A stretch of 64,000 bases of DNA from an uncultured bacterium (GCA_937996235.1 CALKVK010000033.1:62001-126000); one strand, 5' to 3'. Shown: positions 1 to 9,195, numbered from the stretch's first letter. Numbers and translations are program-made. The notes: generated from the letters alone by a model not told the origin.

Positions 1-554
1 TCGACGGCCGCCTTCACGCGCTGACACTGCTCGGCGCGCGGCAGGGTCGCGAACGCCTCCATCGCGTCGGGTCCGGCGATGTTCAGGAGCGAGCGCCGCA
101 CGTGCTTCTGGAAGTTCCGGACACACTGGCTGGCGAGGTAGGCGCGCTCCGCGTCCGTCAGGTCCGCGAAGCGCGCCGCCCCGCCGAGCTGCGCCAGGAT
201 CTCGCGCCGCTCGCCCTCGAGCGCCTCGTGGCGCGCGCGCAGCCGCCCGAGGTCGCGGTCGGCCAGCTCGCGCAGGCGTTCCGGACCGACCCGCTCGGCG
301 GTGCGGCGCAGCTCCTCGCGGCGTGCCGGCGGCAGCTCGCGGAAGCGGCGCAGCGCGGCGCGCAGGCGCTCCCGCTGATCCGCGGGCAGCGTGCGGAGGA
401 GCTCGATGCGGTCGCGCAGCGCGTCCTCGCCGCCCTCGCCCTCCTGCGCGTGCGCGCGGCGCGCACCGGCGCAGAGGGCGAGGAGCAGCGCTGCGCACAG
501 GACGACCAGCGACCGGATACGCGACGCGCGGGGCGGGAAGGGCGCGGCGCTCAT
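1..554 (-). CDS. DUF3106-like secreted protein (3' end cut by window edge)
   Basis: Partial gene running off the left edge. The ATG at 554 overlaps the stop of the anti-sigma gene (ATGA), so it is translationally coupled as third gene of a sigma/anti-sigma unit. The N-terminus is a Sec signal peptide (hydrophobic run LVVLCAALLLALCAGA, then AHA-Q). The mature part is charged and helical with 'LPADQRERLRAALRRFRELP' and 'PPARREELRRTAERVGPERL'-type repeats, the heptad-like style of DUF3106 proteins, which often follow ECF sigma/anti-sigma genes. Function unknown; a periplasmic partner or sensor for the sigma pair is inference from position. Confidence 0.75.
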   Translation of the reverse strand, partial: MSAAPFPPRASRIRSLVVLCAALLLALCAGARRAHAQEGEGGEDALRDRIELLRTLPADQRERLRAALRRFRELPPARREELRRTAERVGPERLRELADRDLGRLRARHEALEGERREILAQLGGAARFADLTDAERAYLASQCVRNFQKHVRRSLLNIAGPDAMEAFATLPRAEQCQRVKAAV

Positions 555-1072
555 CGGACGTCCCCCGACGTGGCGGCGTAGAGCCCCGCCACCTCCGGCT
601 CCGCCGCCTCGAGCACGTCGAGGTCGTCCACGATCCCGATGAGCTCGTCGGCGCTGCCGCTCTCGAGCGCGTCGAGGTTCGTGAGCAGGTACAGGTCGGC
701 GGCGATGTCGCGCTCCTCGGACGCCGTGAGGACCCCGAGCTCCGCGTCGCGCTGCGGTCCGACCGCGCGCCAGAGCAGGACCGCGGCGACCGCGGCTGCG
801 GCGGCCGCGGCCGGCACCAGGCGGAGGAGCCTTCCGCGCCGCGGCGCCGCGCCCGCGCGCGACGACGCGAGCACCCGCGCCGCGAAGTCCGCCGAGGGGG
901 TCGCCCGCGGCAGCGCCGCGACCAGCTCGCCGGAGCGCCGGAGGCCGTCGGCCTCGCGGCGGCAGGCGGCACACGCGTCCACGTGTGCCGCGACGCGCGC
1001 GGCGTCGGCCGCGGGCAGCTCGCCGTCCAGCCAGGCGACCAGGTCTTCGATGGGGGGGCCGTCGCAGTGCAT
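551..1072 (-). CDS. Anti-sigma factor, putative zinc-finger (zf-HC2) membrane protein
   Basis: 173-aa protein with the N-terminal anti-sigma zinc-finger pattern: MHC start, WLDGELP, then H30-x3-C34-x2-C37 (HVDACAAC), the zinc-binding HxxxCxxC of ZAS-type anti-sigma factors. A transmembrane segment lies at about residues 81-104 (VPAAAAAAAVAAVLLW) and an acidic extracytoplasmic tail follows. ATG 1072 was chosen over an upstream GTG at 1099 because GAGGAA sits just before it and the family usually begins M-x-C. It lies directly after the ECF sigma gene and ATGA-overlaps the next gene, so it very probably sequesters that sigma factor at the membrane. Confidence 0.85.
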   Translation of the reverse strand: MHCDGPPIEDLVAWLDGELPAADAARVAAHVDACAACRREADGLRRSGELVAALPRATPSADFAARVLASSRAGAAPRRGRLLRLVPAAAAAAAVAAVLLWRAVGPQRDAELGVLTASEERDIAADLYLLTNLDALESGSADELIGIVDDLDVLEAAEPEVAGLYAATSGDVR

Positions 1073-1111
1073 CGTCGGTTCCTCGCGTTCCGGGCTCACG
1101 TCGCCGCGTTC

Positions 1112-1711
1112 TCACGCCGGCGGCGTGCCGGACTCCAGGTACGGAAGGAGCGCGTCGCGGACGTTCACCCGCGCCCGCGTCAGCAGGCTCTTCACGGCCG
1201 GGAGCGAGAGCTCCATGGCCGCCGCGGTGTCCTCGTACGACAGGCCCTGGTACTTGTTGAGCAGCAGCGCCGTGCGCTGCCGCTCGGGCAGCGCATCGAC
1301 GATGCGCCGCAGCACCTGGGCCAGCTCCACCTTCAGACTCTCCTCGTCGGGCCGCGCGGCGTCGGCGTCGGCGAACTCGGGCGGCTCCCCGGAACCCGCG
1401 TCGCGTCCGGGCATCTCGGCGCTGACGTTGCGGCGCACGCGGCGCCGGCGCAGCGCGTTGAGGCTCGTGTTGACGGTGATCCGGTGCACCCACGTCGTCA
1501 GCCGTGCCGTCGGCTCGTACGTGCTCCGCGCCCGGTGGATGCGCAGGAACACCTCCTGCGCCACGTCCTCCGCGTCGGCCGCGGAGCCCACGTAGCGGGC
1601 CGCCAGGCTCACGACCCGCCCCTGGAACCGGCGCACGAGCTCCGCGAAGGCGTCCTCGTCGCCGGCACGGAAGCGCAGCATCAGGTCGGCGTCGGGGTCG
1701 TCGTCGGGCAA
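1112..1711 (-). CDS. ECF-type RNA polymerase sigma factor
   Basis: About 199 aa with both ECF domains. Sigma region 2: DADLMLRFRAGDEDAFAELV then DAEDVAQEVFLRIHRA. Sigma region 4: LPERQRTALLLNKYQGLSYE followed by the recognition-helix stretch LSLPAVKSLLTRAR. The start is uncertain. ATG 1681 would cut off the conserved DADL lead-in, so I place the start at TTG 1711. It heads a three-gene unit with the zinc-finger anti-sigma factor and a DUF3106-like secreted protein, a classical envelope-stress or signal-response arrangement. Regulon unknown. Confidence 0.85.
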   Translation of the reverse strand: MPDDDPDADLMLRFRAGDEDAFAELVRRFQGRVVSLAARYVGSAADAEDVAQEVFLRIHRARSTYEPTARLTTWVHRITVNTSLNALRRRRVRRNVSAEMPGRDAGSGEPPEFADADAARPDEESLKVELAQVLRRIVDALPERQRTALLLNKYQGLSYEDTAAAMELSLPAVKSLLTRARVNVRDALLPYLESGTPPA

Positions 1712-1860
1712 CGGGGGCTCGTCCCGGCACTCCAGGAACCCCCAGCGGCGGGGCGAGTTTCGGCCGGGTCCGTCGTCGATGCTGCCGGAGTGCGGCGAGC
1801 GCGTCCACGAGCGGTCGCGCGGCGTGCGGGGGAGCGCGCGGGCGCGCGCGCGGGTTCGCG

Positions 1861-1866
1861 TACGAT
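1861..1866 (+). promoter_or_regulatory. Candidate -10 element, leaderless start of the 1873 gene
   Basis: TACGAT, then exactly 6 nt, then the ATG at 1873. No Shine-Dalgarno sequence lies in between. The same hexamer and spacing precede the gene starting at 9810 on the other strand. Transcription would begin at or within a base of the start codon. No convincing -35 was seen. Confidence 0.45.
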
Positions 1867-1872
1867 CCCGCG

Positions 1873-4800
1873 ATGCGCCGGGCGCTCGTCCTCCTGCTGT
1901 TCCTGCTCTCCGGGGCGGCGGCCCTCGCGTACCAGGTGGCGTGGACGCGGCACCTCGTGCTCGTCTTCGGGAACACGACGCGCGCCGTCTCGCTGATCCT
2001 CGCGGCGTACATGCTCGGGCTCGCGCTCGGCTCGGAGGCCGGCGGGCGGCTCGCCGACCGCGTGCGGCGACCCGTCCTCTGGTACGCGGCGTTCGAGGCG
2101 TCGATCGGGATCTTCGCGCTGCTCTTCCCGGCGCTCGTGGGCGGCGTGCGGGCGGCCTACCTCGCGCTCGGCACCGCGGCCTCGCCGGTGCTCTTCGTCG
2201 GCGCCTTCGCCGTGCTGCTCGTGCCCACGTTCCTGATGGGGACGACGCTGCCGCTCCTGGTCCGCGCCACGGTGGACGCGCCGGAGCGCACGGGCGGCAC
2301 CGTCGGGCTGCTGTACGGCGCGAACACACTCGGAGCCGTCGCCGGGACGGCCGTGACCGGCTTCTGGCTCATCGAGGCCGCGGGCGTGCTCGGGTCCACG
2401 CGCTGGGCGGCGGCCGTCAACGTGCTCGTCGGCGCCCTCGGCCTCCTCGTGCCGCTGCTGCCGACGCGCTCGCGCGGCGCTCCCGCGCCGTCGCGCGCCC
2501 CGGCGGGGGCGGCGCCCGCGTCGGCGGCGGGGCGCCCCGCCGCCGCAGCCCTGTGCGCGGTCTTCGCAGGCGGGCTCGTCGGACTCGCCGCCGAGGTCGT
2601 GTGGACCCGCCTGCTCGTGTTCTTCCTGCAGGGCTTCACGTACACGTTCAGCGCGCTCCTGACGATGTTCCTGCTCGGTCTCGCGCTCGGCGCGCTGGCG
2701 TTCGGCCGCGTCGCGGCACGCAGCCCGGCCCCCGCACGGACGACGGGGCGGCTGCAGCTCATGGTGGGCGTGCTCTCCGCCGCGGTGCTGCTCGTGCTCG
2801 TCCACCACCACGCCGGGACCCAGGCGGTCTGGGCCTGGGTGGGGGACACGCTCGGGATCGAGGAGCTGCGGCCGCGGCACGTCGTGACGCTGCTCGTCGC
2901 GAGCGGAGTCGTGCTGCTGCCGCCCGCGTTCGTGATGGGCGGCGTGTTCCCGCTCGCGGCGGCCGCGTACCAGCGTGGGCTCGGCGATCTCGGGGCGCGC
3001 ATCGGACGCCTCTACGCCGTGAACACCGTCGGTGCCGTGCTCGGCGCGCTCGTCGCCGGGTTCGTGCTCGCGCCGCTCGCCGGTCCGTCGTGGTCGGCGG
3101 TGGCGGTCGCGGCGGGCGGCGTCGCCACCGGCGCCGCGGTGTTGCACCTCGCGGGCACGCCGCGCGGCGAGTGGCTGCGCTGGGTCGGCGGGAGTGCCGT
3201 CGCGGCGACGGTGCTCTGCGCCGCGGCCGGTCCGCAGGTGCCGTTCCTGCTGCGCTCCCACGTCTTCGCCGGGTCCCGTGCGCGCGAGAACCGACTGCTC
3301 GAGACGCGCGAGGGCGTCGTCTGCCAGGTGTCGGTCGTCGCGAACGACCGCGACGACTACCGCCTGCTCTACACCGACGAGTTCCAGGCCGCCGGCACGA
3401 AGCCGGAGTACCGCTACATGCGGATGCTCGCGCACCTGCCGGTCGCGCTCGCGGACGACCCGTCGTCGGCGCTGGTCATCTGCTTCGGCACCGGCACCAC
3501 CGCGGGCTCGGTGGCCGTGCACCCCGAGGTGCGCCGCCTCGACATCGTCGAGATCAGCCCCGAGGTGCTCGAGGTCGCGCCCGCGTTCGCCGCGGAGAAC
3601 AAGGACGTGCTGGGCAGTCCGCGGCCCGGTCTCGACCTGCGCGTGCACGTGGACGACGGGCGCAACTTCGTGCTGCGCAGCCGCGAGCAGTGGGGCGTCA
3701 TCTCGCTCGAGCCGCTGATGCCGTACACACCGGCGGCGATGCACCTCTACACCGCGGACTTCTACCGCGAGTGCCGCCCGCGTCTCGCGCCGGGCGGGAC
3801 GATGTGCCAGTGGATCCCGCTGCAGGGGCTCTCCGCGGCGCACCTGCGCCAGCTCGTCTCCGCGTTCGTCGAGGTGTTCCCCGGCGCGGCGATGTTCCAC
3901 GTCGACGGCGCCGTCGCGCTGATCGGCGGGGACCGCCCGGTCGAGCTCGACTACGCGCGCGTCGCCGAGCGCTGCGCGTCGCCGGCCGTCCACGCGGACC
4001 TGCGCGCGGTCGGCTTCGACGACCCCGTGCGCGCGCTCGCGACGTTCGTCGCGGCGGGGGACGTGCTGGCCGAGTTCGCCGCCGTCGAACCCATGACCGA
4101 CGAGCACCCTACGCTCGAGTTCCACCCGATCCCGCTCAACGTGCAGCTCAAGCACCTGTGGGAGAACCTCGTGGAGCTGCGCGCGATGCGCGACCGGATC
4201 GGCACGCTGCCGCTCGCGGGCGACGTCGCGCCCGAGGTCGCGGATCGCGCGGACGTCGCCTTCAAGGTCGGTGCGCTGCTGCTCGAGGGCGCCGAGCGTC
4301 TCGAGGCCGCCGGACTGCTGGGCCAGCTCGGCCGCGCCACCGAGGCGTCGCAGGAGTTCGCGGGCGCGCGTCGCGCGTACCGCTTCGCCGCAGCGCTCGA
4401 CCCGGCGGATCCTGCGGCGCGGCGCGCGTATGCGACGCTCGAGCGCGAGGCCGCGACCATCGAGGCGAAGGACCGCCTGCGGGCGGGCGACCTCGACGCC
4501 GCCGAGCGCGCGCTGCTCGAGGCCGCGCGGTTCCCGACGCTGCGCCAGCGCGATGTCGTGCCGACGCTCCTCGCGGAGACGCGCAACCGCCTGGAGCGCT
4601 TCGAGGACGCGCTCGACGCCGCGCTCGACGCGACGCGGCTCTATCCGCGCGGGCTGCTGCCGCGCGCCGAGCGCGCCTACGCGCGCGCGGCGCTCGGGGA
4701 CGCGTCAGGAGCCGCGCAGGACTACCGCACGGCGCTCGCGGGGGAGTCGCTCGATGCGCTGCCGCCGCGGCTCGCCTCGGACGCCGCGCGCGTGCTCGCG

Positions 4801-5418
4801 GCGCCGGGTGCCGAGACGGGTCCCGACGTCGCGGGCGCGGTCGAGCGGGCGCTCGCGGGCGAGCGCGTCGCCGGAGTGCCGGCGCGCCTCGCCCTGCGAC
4901 TCGCCGCCGACGAGCACCCCGACGCGTACGACGCCCACTTCGCGCGCGACCTGCACGACGCCGCGGCAGCGTCGCTGCCGACGCCGGAGCGCATGCTCGC
5001 CGTCAAGCGGCTGCAGCTCGCCGCGCCGACGGGGGCGGCGGAGGTGCTCGCCCGGCTCGCCGGAGACGCCGCAGCCGAGCCCGCCCTGCGCGGCGCCGCG
5101 TGCCGCGCGCTCGGCGACGTCGAGCCGGCGCGTCTCGCGGACCTGCTCGCGTCCGACGCGCCCGCCGACGTCCTCGTCGCTGCGGCGGAGTCGGTGCACG
5201 GCGCGGCCGAGACCGGGGACGCGCTCGTCGCGCTCCTGCTCCACGCGGATCCCGCCGTCCGGCGGGCGGCCCAGCGCGGGCTGCTCGGACTCGCCGCCGG
5301 CGACGTCCCGGAACTGCTGCGGCTGCGCACGGGGGACCCGCCGGACGACGTCTACCGCGAGCGCGTCGACGACGTCGCACGCTGGTGGCGAAGCGTGGCG
5401 CCCGGCTCCGCGCGCTGA
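1873..5418 (+). CDS. Fused membrane spermidine-synthase-like protein with TPR and HEAT-like tail
   Basis: 1181 aa. The N-terminus (about 1-465) is a large polytopic membrane domain in two halves separated by an Ala/Pro linker near residue 215, like the MFS-like domain of fused spermidine synthases. Residues about 470-755 form a spermidine synthase/SAM-fold methyltransferase-like domain: CFGTGTTAGS nucleotide loop, DIVEISPEV acidic end of strand 2, DDGRNF. Residues about 795-970 look like TPR helices, and about 1040-1181 like HEAT repeats (ALRGAACRALGDVEPARLAD). True polyamine synthesis is doubtful, since fused homologues are mostly uncharacterised. The start is supported by a -10-like TACGAT 6 nt upstream. 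Confidence 0.8.
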   Translation: MRRALVLLLFLLSGAAALAYQVAWTRHLVLVFGNTTRAVSLILAAYMLGLALGSEAGGRLADRVRRPVLWYAAFEASIGIFALLFPALVGGVRAAYLALGTAASPVLFVGAFAVLLVPTFLMGTTLPLLVRATVDAPERTGGTVGLLYGANTLGAVAGTAVTGFWLIEAAGVLGSTRWAAAVNVLVGALGLLVPLLPTRSRGAPAPSRAPAGAAPASAAGRPAAAALCAVFAGGLVGLAAEVVWTRLLVFFLQGFTYTFSALLTMFLLGLALGALAFGRVAARSPAPARTTGRLQLMVGVLSAAVLLVLVHHHAGTQAVWAWVGDTLGIEELRPRHVVTLLVASGVVLLPPAFVMGGVFPLAAAAYQRGLGDLGARIGRLYAVNTVGAVLGALVAGFVLAPLAGPSWSAVAVAAGGVATGAAVLHLAGTPRGEWLRWVGGSAVAATVLCAAAGPQVPFLLRSHVFAGSRARENRLLETREGVVCQVSVVANDRDDYRLLYTDEFQAAGTKPEYRYMRMLAHLPVALADDPSSALVICFGTGTTAGSVAVHPEVRRLDIVEISPEVLEVAPAFAAENKDVLGSPRPGLDLRVHVDDGRNFVLRSREQWGVISLEPLMPYTPAAMHLYTADFYRECRPRLAPGGTMCQWIPLQGLSAAHLRQLVSAFVEVFPGAAMFHVDGAVALIGGDRPVELDYARVAERCASPAVHADLRAVGFDDPVRALATFVAAGDVLAEFAAVEPMTDEHPTLEFHPIPLNVQLKHLWENLVELRAMRDRIGTLPLAGDVAPEVADRADVAFKVGALLLEGAERLEAAGLLGQLGRATEASQEFAGARRAYRFAAALDPADPAARRAYATLEREAATIEAKDRLRAGDLDAAERALLEAARFPTLRQRDVVPTLLAETRNRLERFEDALDAALDATRLYPRGLLPRAERAYARAALGDASGAAQDYRTALAGESLDALPPRLASDAARVLAAPGAETGPDVAGAVERALAGERVAGVPARLALRLAADEHPDAYDAHFARDLHDAAAASLPTPERMLAVKRLQLAAPTGAAEVLARLAGDAAAEPALRGAACRALGDVEPARLADLLASDAPADVLVAAAESVHGAAETGDALVALLLHADPAVRRAAQRGLLGLAAGDVPELLRLRTGDPPDDVYRERVDDVARWWRSVAPGSAR

Positions 5419-5495
5419 GTCGCAGCCGAGCCTGACGGAGCGCGCACCGCCCGCGACGCTCCGATTCGCGTCCCCGCCTGGGGTGCACGCGCCTA

Positions 5496-5524
5496 CACTC
5501 CGCCGATTCCCACGAGGCGGAGTG
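5496..5524. promoter_or_regulatory. 9-bp perfect inverted repeat overlapping a -10-like TACACT
   Basis: CACTCCGCC (5496-5504) and GGCGGAGTG (5516-5524) are exact inverted complements with an 11-nt loop. They lie 77 nt after the membrane-protein stop and 102 nt before the cyclophilin ATG. The left arm overlaps TACACT (5494-5499), a plausible -10, so this may be an operator. A terminator for the upstream gene is the alternative; there is no T-tract. Confidence 0.4.
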
Positions 5525-5547
5525 CCTCCGTTCGCGAGTGCCGCCAC

Positions 5548-5566
5548 GCCGGAGCCGCTCTCCGGC
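5548..5566 (+). other. GC hairpin in the cyclophilin leader
   Basis: GCCGGAG (5548-5554) and CTCCGGC (5560-5566) form a perfect 7-bp stem with a 5-nt loop, 60 nt before the cyclophilin start. It could be a 5'-UTR structure or the end of the preceding transcript. Chance pairing in G+C-rich DNA cannot be excluded. Confidence 0.3.
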
Positions 5567-5625
5567 CGCGCGCGGCCGACGCGCCCCGGCCCGCCCGAAC
5601 CCTCACACCGACACGCGAGGTGACG

Positions 5626-6051
5626 ATGCACGCGGTTCTCGAGACCACCAAGGGGACGATCGCCTTCCGCTTCCACCCGCAGGTCGCGCCGAGCACCTGC
5701 GAGAACTTCGTGAAGCTGGCGCGCCAGGGCTTCTACGACAACACCAAGTGGCACCGGGTGATCGACAACTTCGTCATCCAGGGCGGCTGCCCGAAGGGCG
5801 ACGGCACGGGCGGCCCCGGCTGGTCCATCGCTGCCGAGCTCTCCGATCGCAAGCACGTGCGCGGAACCGTGGCGATGGCGCGCGGCCGTCACCTCGACAG
5901 CGCCGGCTCGCAGTTCTACATCTGCCGCTCGGCCCTCCCGCACCTGGACGCGCAGTACACCGTCTTCGGCAGCGTGACCGCGGGTCTCGAGGTCGTCGAC
6001 TCGATCCAGGCCGGCGACGAGATCCGTCGCATCTCGATCGTCGAGGACTGA
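5626..6051 (+). CDS. Cyclophilin-type peptidyl-prolyl cis-trans isomerase
   Basis: 141 aa, the size of a single cytoplasmic cyclophilin with no signal peptide. It catalyses cis-trans isomerisation of prolyl bonds in protein folding. Signature stretches: ENFVKLARQGFYDNTKWHRV (active-site Arg in WHRV), FVIQGGCPKGDGTGGPG, GTVAMARGR, GSQFYICRSALPHLDAQYTV and FGSVTAGLEVVD. ATG 5626 was chosen over GTG 5620 because GAGGTGA immediately precedes the ATG at proper spacing. It stands alone, convergent with the histidine kinase at 6064 with 12 nt between. Confidence 0.95.
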   Translation: MHAVLETTKGTIAFRFHPQVAPSTCENFVKLARQGFYDNTKWHRVIDNFVIQGGCPKGDGTGGPGWSIAAELSDRKHVRGTVAMARGRHLDSAGSQFYICRSALPHLDAQYTVFGSVTAGLEVVDSIQAGDEIRRISIVED

Positions 6052-6063
6052 GCGCGGCAGCCG

Positions 6064-9000
6064 TCAGGCGGAGGCCACCGACGCGTCGGCGTCGGCGGCG
6101 TCCGCCTGCGGCGCGCCGTCGCGGTGCGCCTCGAGCGCCCGCGCGACCGCCGCGAACTCCGCGAGGAGGTCCGGCACGAGTGCCGCGATTTCCGTCGGGT
6201 CCACGAGGTCGCGACACGCGGACTCGATCGCGCGCGCGCGCGTCGCGAGCCCCGGCGCGCCCAGCATCGCCGCGCTGCCCGCGAGCCCGTGCGACACGGC
6301 GGCCGCGGCGGCGATGTCGCCCACGGCGATCGAGCGCTCGAGCCGCGCGCAACTCGTCGCCGAGGAGTCGAGGAACGTGTCGATGATCTCGCGCACGGGG
6401 TCCTCGGCGTCGCCCGCGCCCATGCTGCGGAGGGACTCGAGGACGCTGAAGTCCACGGGCCCGTCCACGGCCTCGTCCTGCGCGGAGTCCGTCTCGCCGC
6501 CGGGGCCCCCGACCGTCCAGGTGCGCAGCGTCGCCGCGAGCACCTCGAGCTGCACCGGCTTCGCGATGTAGTCGTCCATGCCGGAGCGCAGGCAGCGCTC
6601 CCGCGTGCCCGGCGTCACGTGTGCCGTCATGGCCACGATGGCGAGGCGTCCGCCGCACGCGGCCTCGCGGCGGCGGATCGTGGCCGTCGCGGCGAAGCCG
6701 TCCATCTCCGGCATCTCGCAGTCCATGAGGACCGCGGCGTACGTGCCCTTCAGCGTCGCCGCCACCGCCTCGGAGCCGGTGCGCGCCACGTCGACCTCGT
6801 AGCCCAGGCTCTCGACCTGCAGCTTCGCGATCTTCAGGTTGACGGGGTTGTCGTCGACGACGAGCACCCGGCGCCCTGCCGCCGAGCGCAGTCCGGGTTC
6901 GCCGGTGTGCTGCGCGTGCGTGCGCGAGGCGATCGGCGTCTCGCCGCGCACGAGCGACGTCAGCGCGCGGACGAGGTACGAACCGCGCGTCGGCTTGGTC
7001 AGGCTCGCGGCCACTCCCGCCGCGCGCGCCTCCTCGGCGTTGCCCACGCCGAACGAGGTCAGGAGCAGCGTGCGCGTGCCCGCGATCTCGCGCGTGTCGC
7101 GGATCGCGCGCGCGAGCGTCAGGCCGTCCATGTCCGGCATGTCGTGGTCGAGGATCGCGACGTTGAACGGGCGCGCCGCCGCTGCCGCCTCGAGCAGCAT
7201 CTCGAGCGCGACCTTGCCGGACTCCGCGCTCTCGACCGCGCAGCCCCACGCATCGAGCTGGTGGGCGACGATCCGGCGGTTCGTCGCACTGTCGTCCACG
7301 ACGAGGATGCGCACGCCGAGCAACTCGTCCTGGGCGTCGCGGCGCGAGACGTCGGCACGCGTGCCGACGCGCACCGTGAACCAGAACACGCTGCCGCTGC
7401 CCGGGATGCTGCTGACGTCGATCTCGCCGCCCATCAGTTCCACGAGCTTCTTGCAGATGGCGAGTCCGAGCCCCGTGCCGCCGTGCCGCCGCGACGTAGC
7501 ACCGCCCGCCTGGACGAACGGGCGGAAGAGCTGCCCGATCTGCTCGCGCGTGAGCCCGACGCCGGTGTCGCTGACGTCGAAGCGCAGGACGACCTCGCCG
7601 TTCTGGGCGTCGAGTGCGGTCGCGCGCACCGTCACGTCGCCGCTCTCGGTGAACTTGATCGCGTTGCCGATCAGGTTCGAGAGCACCTGCCGCAGGCGCC
7701 CCGGGTCGCCGCGGACGATCGCCGGGACGCTCGGGTCCACGGAGCACACGAGCTCCAGGCCCTTCGCGCGCGCACCGGCGGACATCAGCTCGACGACGTC
7801 TTCGACGGCCGCCTGCGCATCGAAGTCCACGAGGTCGAGCTCGAGGCGGTCGGCCTCGATCTTCGAGAAGTCGAGGATGTCGTTGATGATCCGCAGCAGC
7901 GCCTCGCCGCACGAGCGCACGGTGCGCGCGCAGTCGCGCTGTTCCTCGGAGAGCTCCGAGTCGAGCAGGAGTCCGGTCATCCCGATCACGCCGTTCATCG
8001 GCGTGCGGATCTCGTGGCTCATCGTGGCGAGGAACGCCGACTTCGCGCGATTCGCGGCCTCGGCGGCACGCCGCGCCTCCTCGAGCTCCGCCGTCCGCTC
8101 GCGGACGCGCCGCTCGAGCTCCCAGTTGCGCTGCTCCGTGCGCTGCCGCTGCGCGCGCGTCGTGCGCACGGCGAGGACGAGGCCGAGCACGATCGCGACG
8201 GCCGCCGCGTACCCGATCCGCTCGGTCTCGCGCAGCGCGCGCACGTCGCTGCGCTGCCAGAAGACCGCGTCCGGTGTGCCGGCCCACAGCATCCACGAGG
8301 GCGCCGCGTCGGCCACGCGCAGCCGCACGACCTCCGAGTAGAGCAGGCGGTCGTCGGGCGTGACCGCCTGCACGTAGGCCTCGGAGGCGCGCGCCGTCGC
8401 GTCGTCCTCCTGCACGGTCATCTGCGGCGAGACGTTGCGGATGGCGAAACGGCTGCTCGGCAGCAGGGTGCGCAGCGCCGCGGGCCGGATGAACGCGCAG
8501 ATCGAGCCGCGCAGCGCGCCGTCCAGTCCGAAGTACGGCACCGAGTACACGAAGACCGACTCCGGCTCTTCGCTGACCGTGGCGAAGCGGTCGACGGCGA
8601 CCGTGCGGTAGGACGAGAGTGCCGTGCCACGGTCGGGGCGCTCGTCCGACTCCGTCGGGACCGCTGCCGCGAAGCGGCGCAGATGTTCGGCGGCGGCAGT
8701 GAGCGCGACCTGAGCGAGATCCGGCGAGAGCTGCCGCACGTCCGCGCCGCCGCGCGGCGGCTCCGGGACGATCGTGGCGGAGGGCACGGCCGGCGTGACG
8801 CCCGTCGGCCCGACGACCGCGTCCGGCCGCAGCGGGATCACGTGCAGCTCCGCGATCCGCACCGCCGAGGAGGAGTTCGCGTGGATCTCCTCGAGGGCGA
8901 GCCGTGCGCCCGCGCCGATCTCCTCGCCGTCGGGCCCGGACCGGCGCACGCTCGGCAGTCGCGCCGCCGTGCGGAGCCCCTGGTGCACCCGCAGCATCCG

Positions 9001-9195
9001 GTCCTCGACCCGCTGCGCGACCGCGCGCGTCTCCGCGCTGCAGTCCGCGCGATAGGAGGCGATCGCCGCCTCGAGCTCGGAGGACTGGCGCGCCCGGATC
9101 GGGACGGCCAGGACGGCGCCGATCGCGATCACCGCCGCGTAGGGCAGCGCGGCCGACCAGAGTCGGCGCAGGCGTGATCGGGGAGCCCGGGGCAT
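6064..9195 (-). CDS. Hybrid sensor histidine kinase (CHASE-like, HisKA, HATPase, two REC, Hpt)
   Basis: 1043 aa. Two transmembrane segments (about 15-32 and 305-325) flank an extracytoplasmic sensor region that resembles CHASE. HisKA carries SHEIRTPMNGVIGM with the phospho-accepting His near residue 393. The HATPase has GNAIKFTESG (N box), DTGVGLTREQI (G1) and GGTGLGLAICKKL. REC1 (about 630-745) keeps DD, an Asp in ILDHDMPDMDG and a Lys in LTKP. REC2 (about 778-890) has VLMDCEMPEMDG and IAKP. The C-terminal Hpt (about 925-1025) keeps its His but reads SHGLAGSAA, with Ala where the family usually has Lys. A multistep phosphorelay in one chain; no partner regulator is adjacent, so signal and output are unknown. 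Confidence 0.92.
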   Translation of the reverse strand: MPRAPRSRLRRLWSAALPYAAVIAIGAVLAVPIRARQSSELEAAIASYRADCSAETRAVAQRVEDRMLRVHQGLRTAARLPSVRRSGPDGEEIGAGARLALEEIHANSSSAVRIAELHVIPLRPDAVVGPTGVTPAVPSATIVPEPPRGGADVRQLSPDLAQVALTAAAEHLRRFAAAVPTESDERPDRGTALSSYRTVAVDRFATVSEEPESVFVYSVPYFGLDGALRGSICAFIRPAALRTLLPSSRFAIRNVSPQMTVQEDDATARASEAYVQAVTPDDRLLYSEVVRLRVADAAPSWMLWAGTPDAVFWQRSDVRALRETERIGYAAAVAIVLGLVLAVRTTRAQRQRTEQRNWELERRVRERTAELEEARRAAEAANRAKSAFLATMSHEIRTPMNGVIGMTGLLLDSELSEEQRDCARTVRSCGEALLRIINDILDFSKIEADRLELDLVDFDAQAAVEDVVELMSAGARAKGLELVCSVDPSVPAIVRGDPGRLRQVLSNLIGNAIKFTESGDVTVRATALDAQNGEVVLRFDVSDTGVGLTREQIGQLFRPFVQAGGATSRRHGGTGLGLAICKKLVELMGGEIDVSSIPGSGSVFWFTVRVGTRADVSRRDAQDELLGVRILVVDDSATNRRIVAHQLDAWGCAVESAESGKVALEMLLEAAAAARPFNVAILDHDMPDMDGLTLARAIRDTREIAGTRTLLLTSFGVGNAEEARAAGVAASLTKPTRGSYLVRALTSLVRGETPIASRTHAQHTGEPGLRSAAGRRVLVVDDNPVNLKIAKLQVESLGYEVDVARTGSEAVAATLKGTYAAVLMDCEMPEMDGFAATATIRRREAACGGRLAIVAMTAHVTPGTRERCLRSGMDDYIAKPVQLEVLAATLRTWTVGGPGGETDSAQDEAVDGPVDFSVLESLRSMGAGDAEDPVREIIDTFLDSSATSCARLERSIAVGDIAAAAAVSHGLAGSAAMLGAPGLATRARAIESACRDLVDPTEIAALVPDLLAEFAAVARALEAHRDGAPQADAADADASVASA

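Noticed and set aside
1504..1872. Open N-terminal extension of the 1873 gene
   Set aside because: It overlaps the divergent sigma gene, has shadow-like Arg/Pro/Ala composition, and the true signal-like N-terminus and -10 element are at 1873.
6124..9177. 1017-codon plus-strand frame antisense to the histidine kinase
   Set aside because: Antisense to a gene with clear domains; no recognisable motif.
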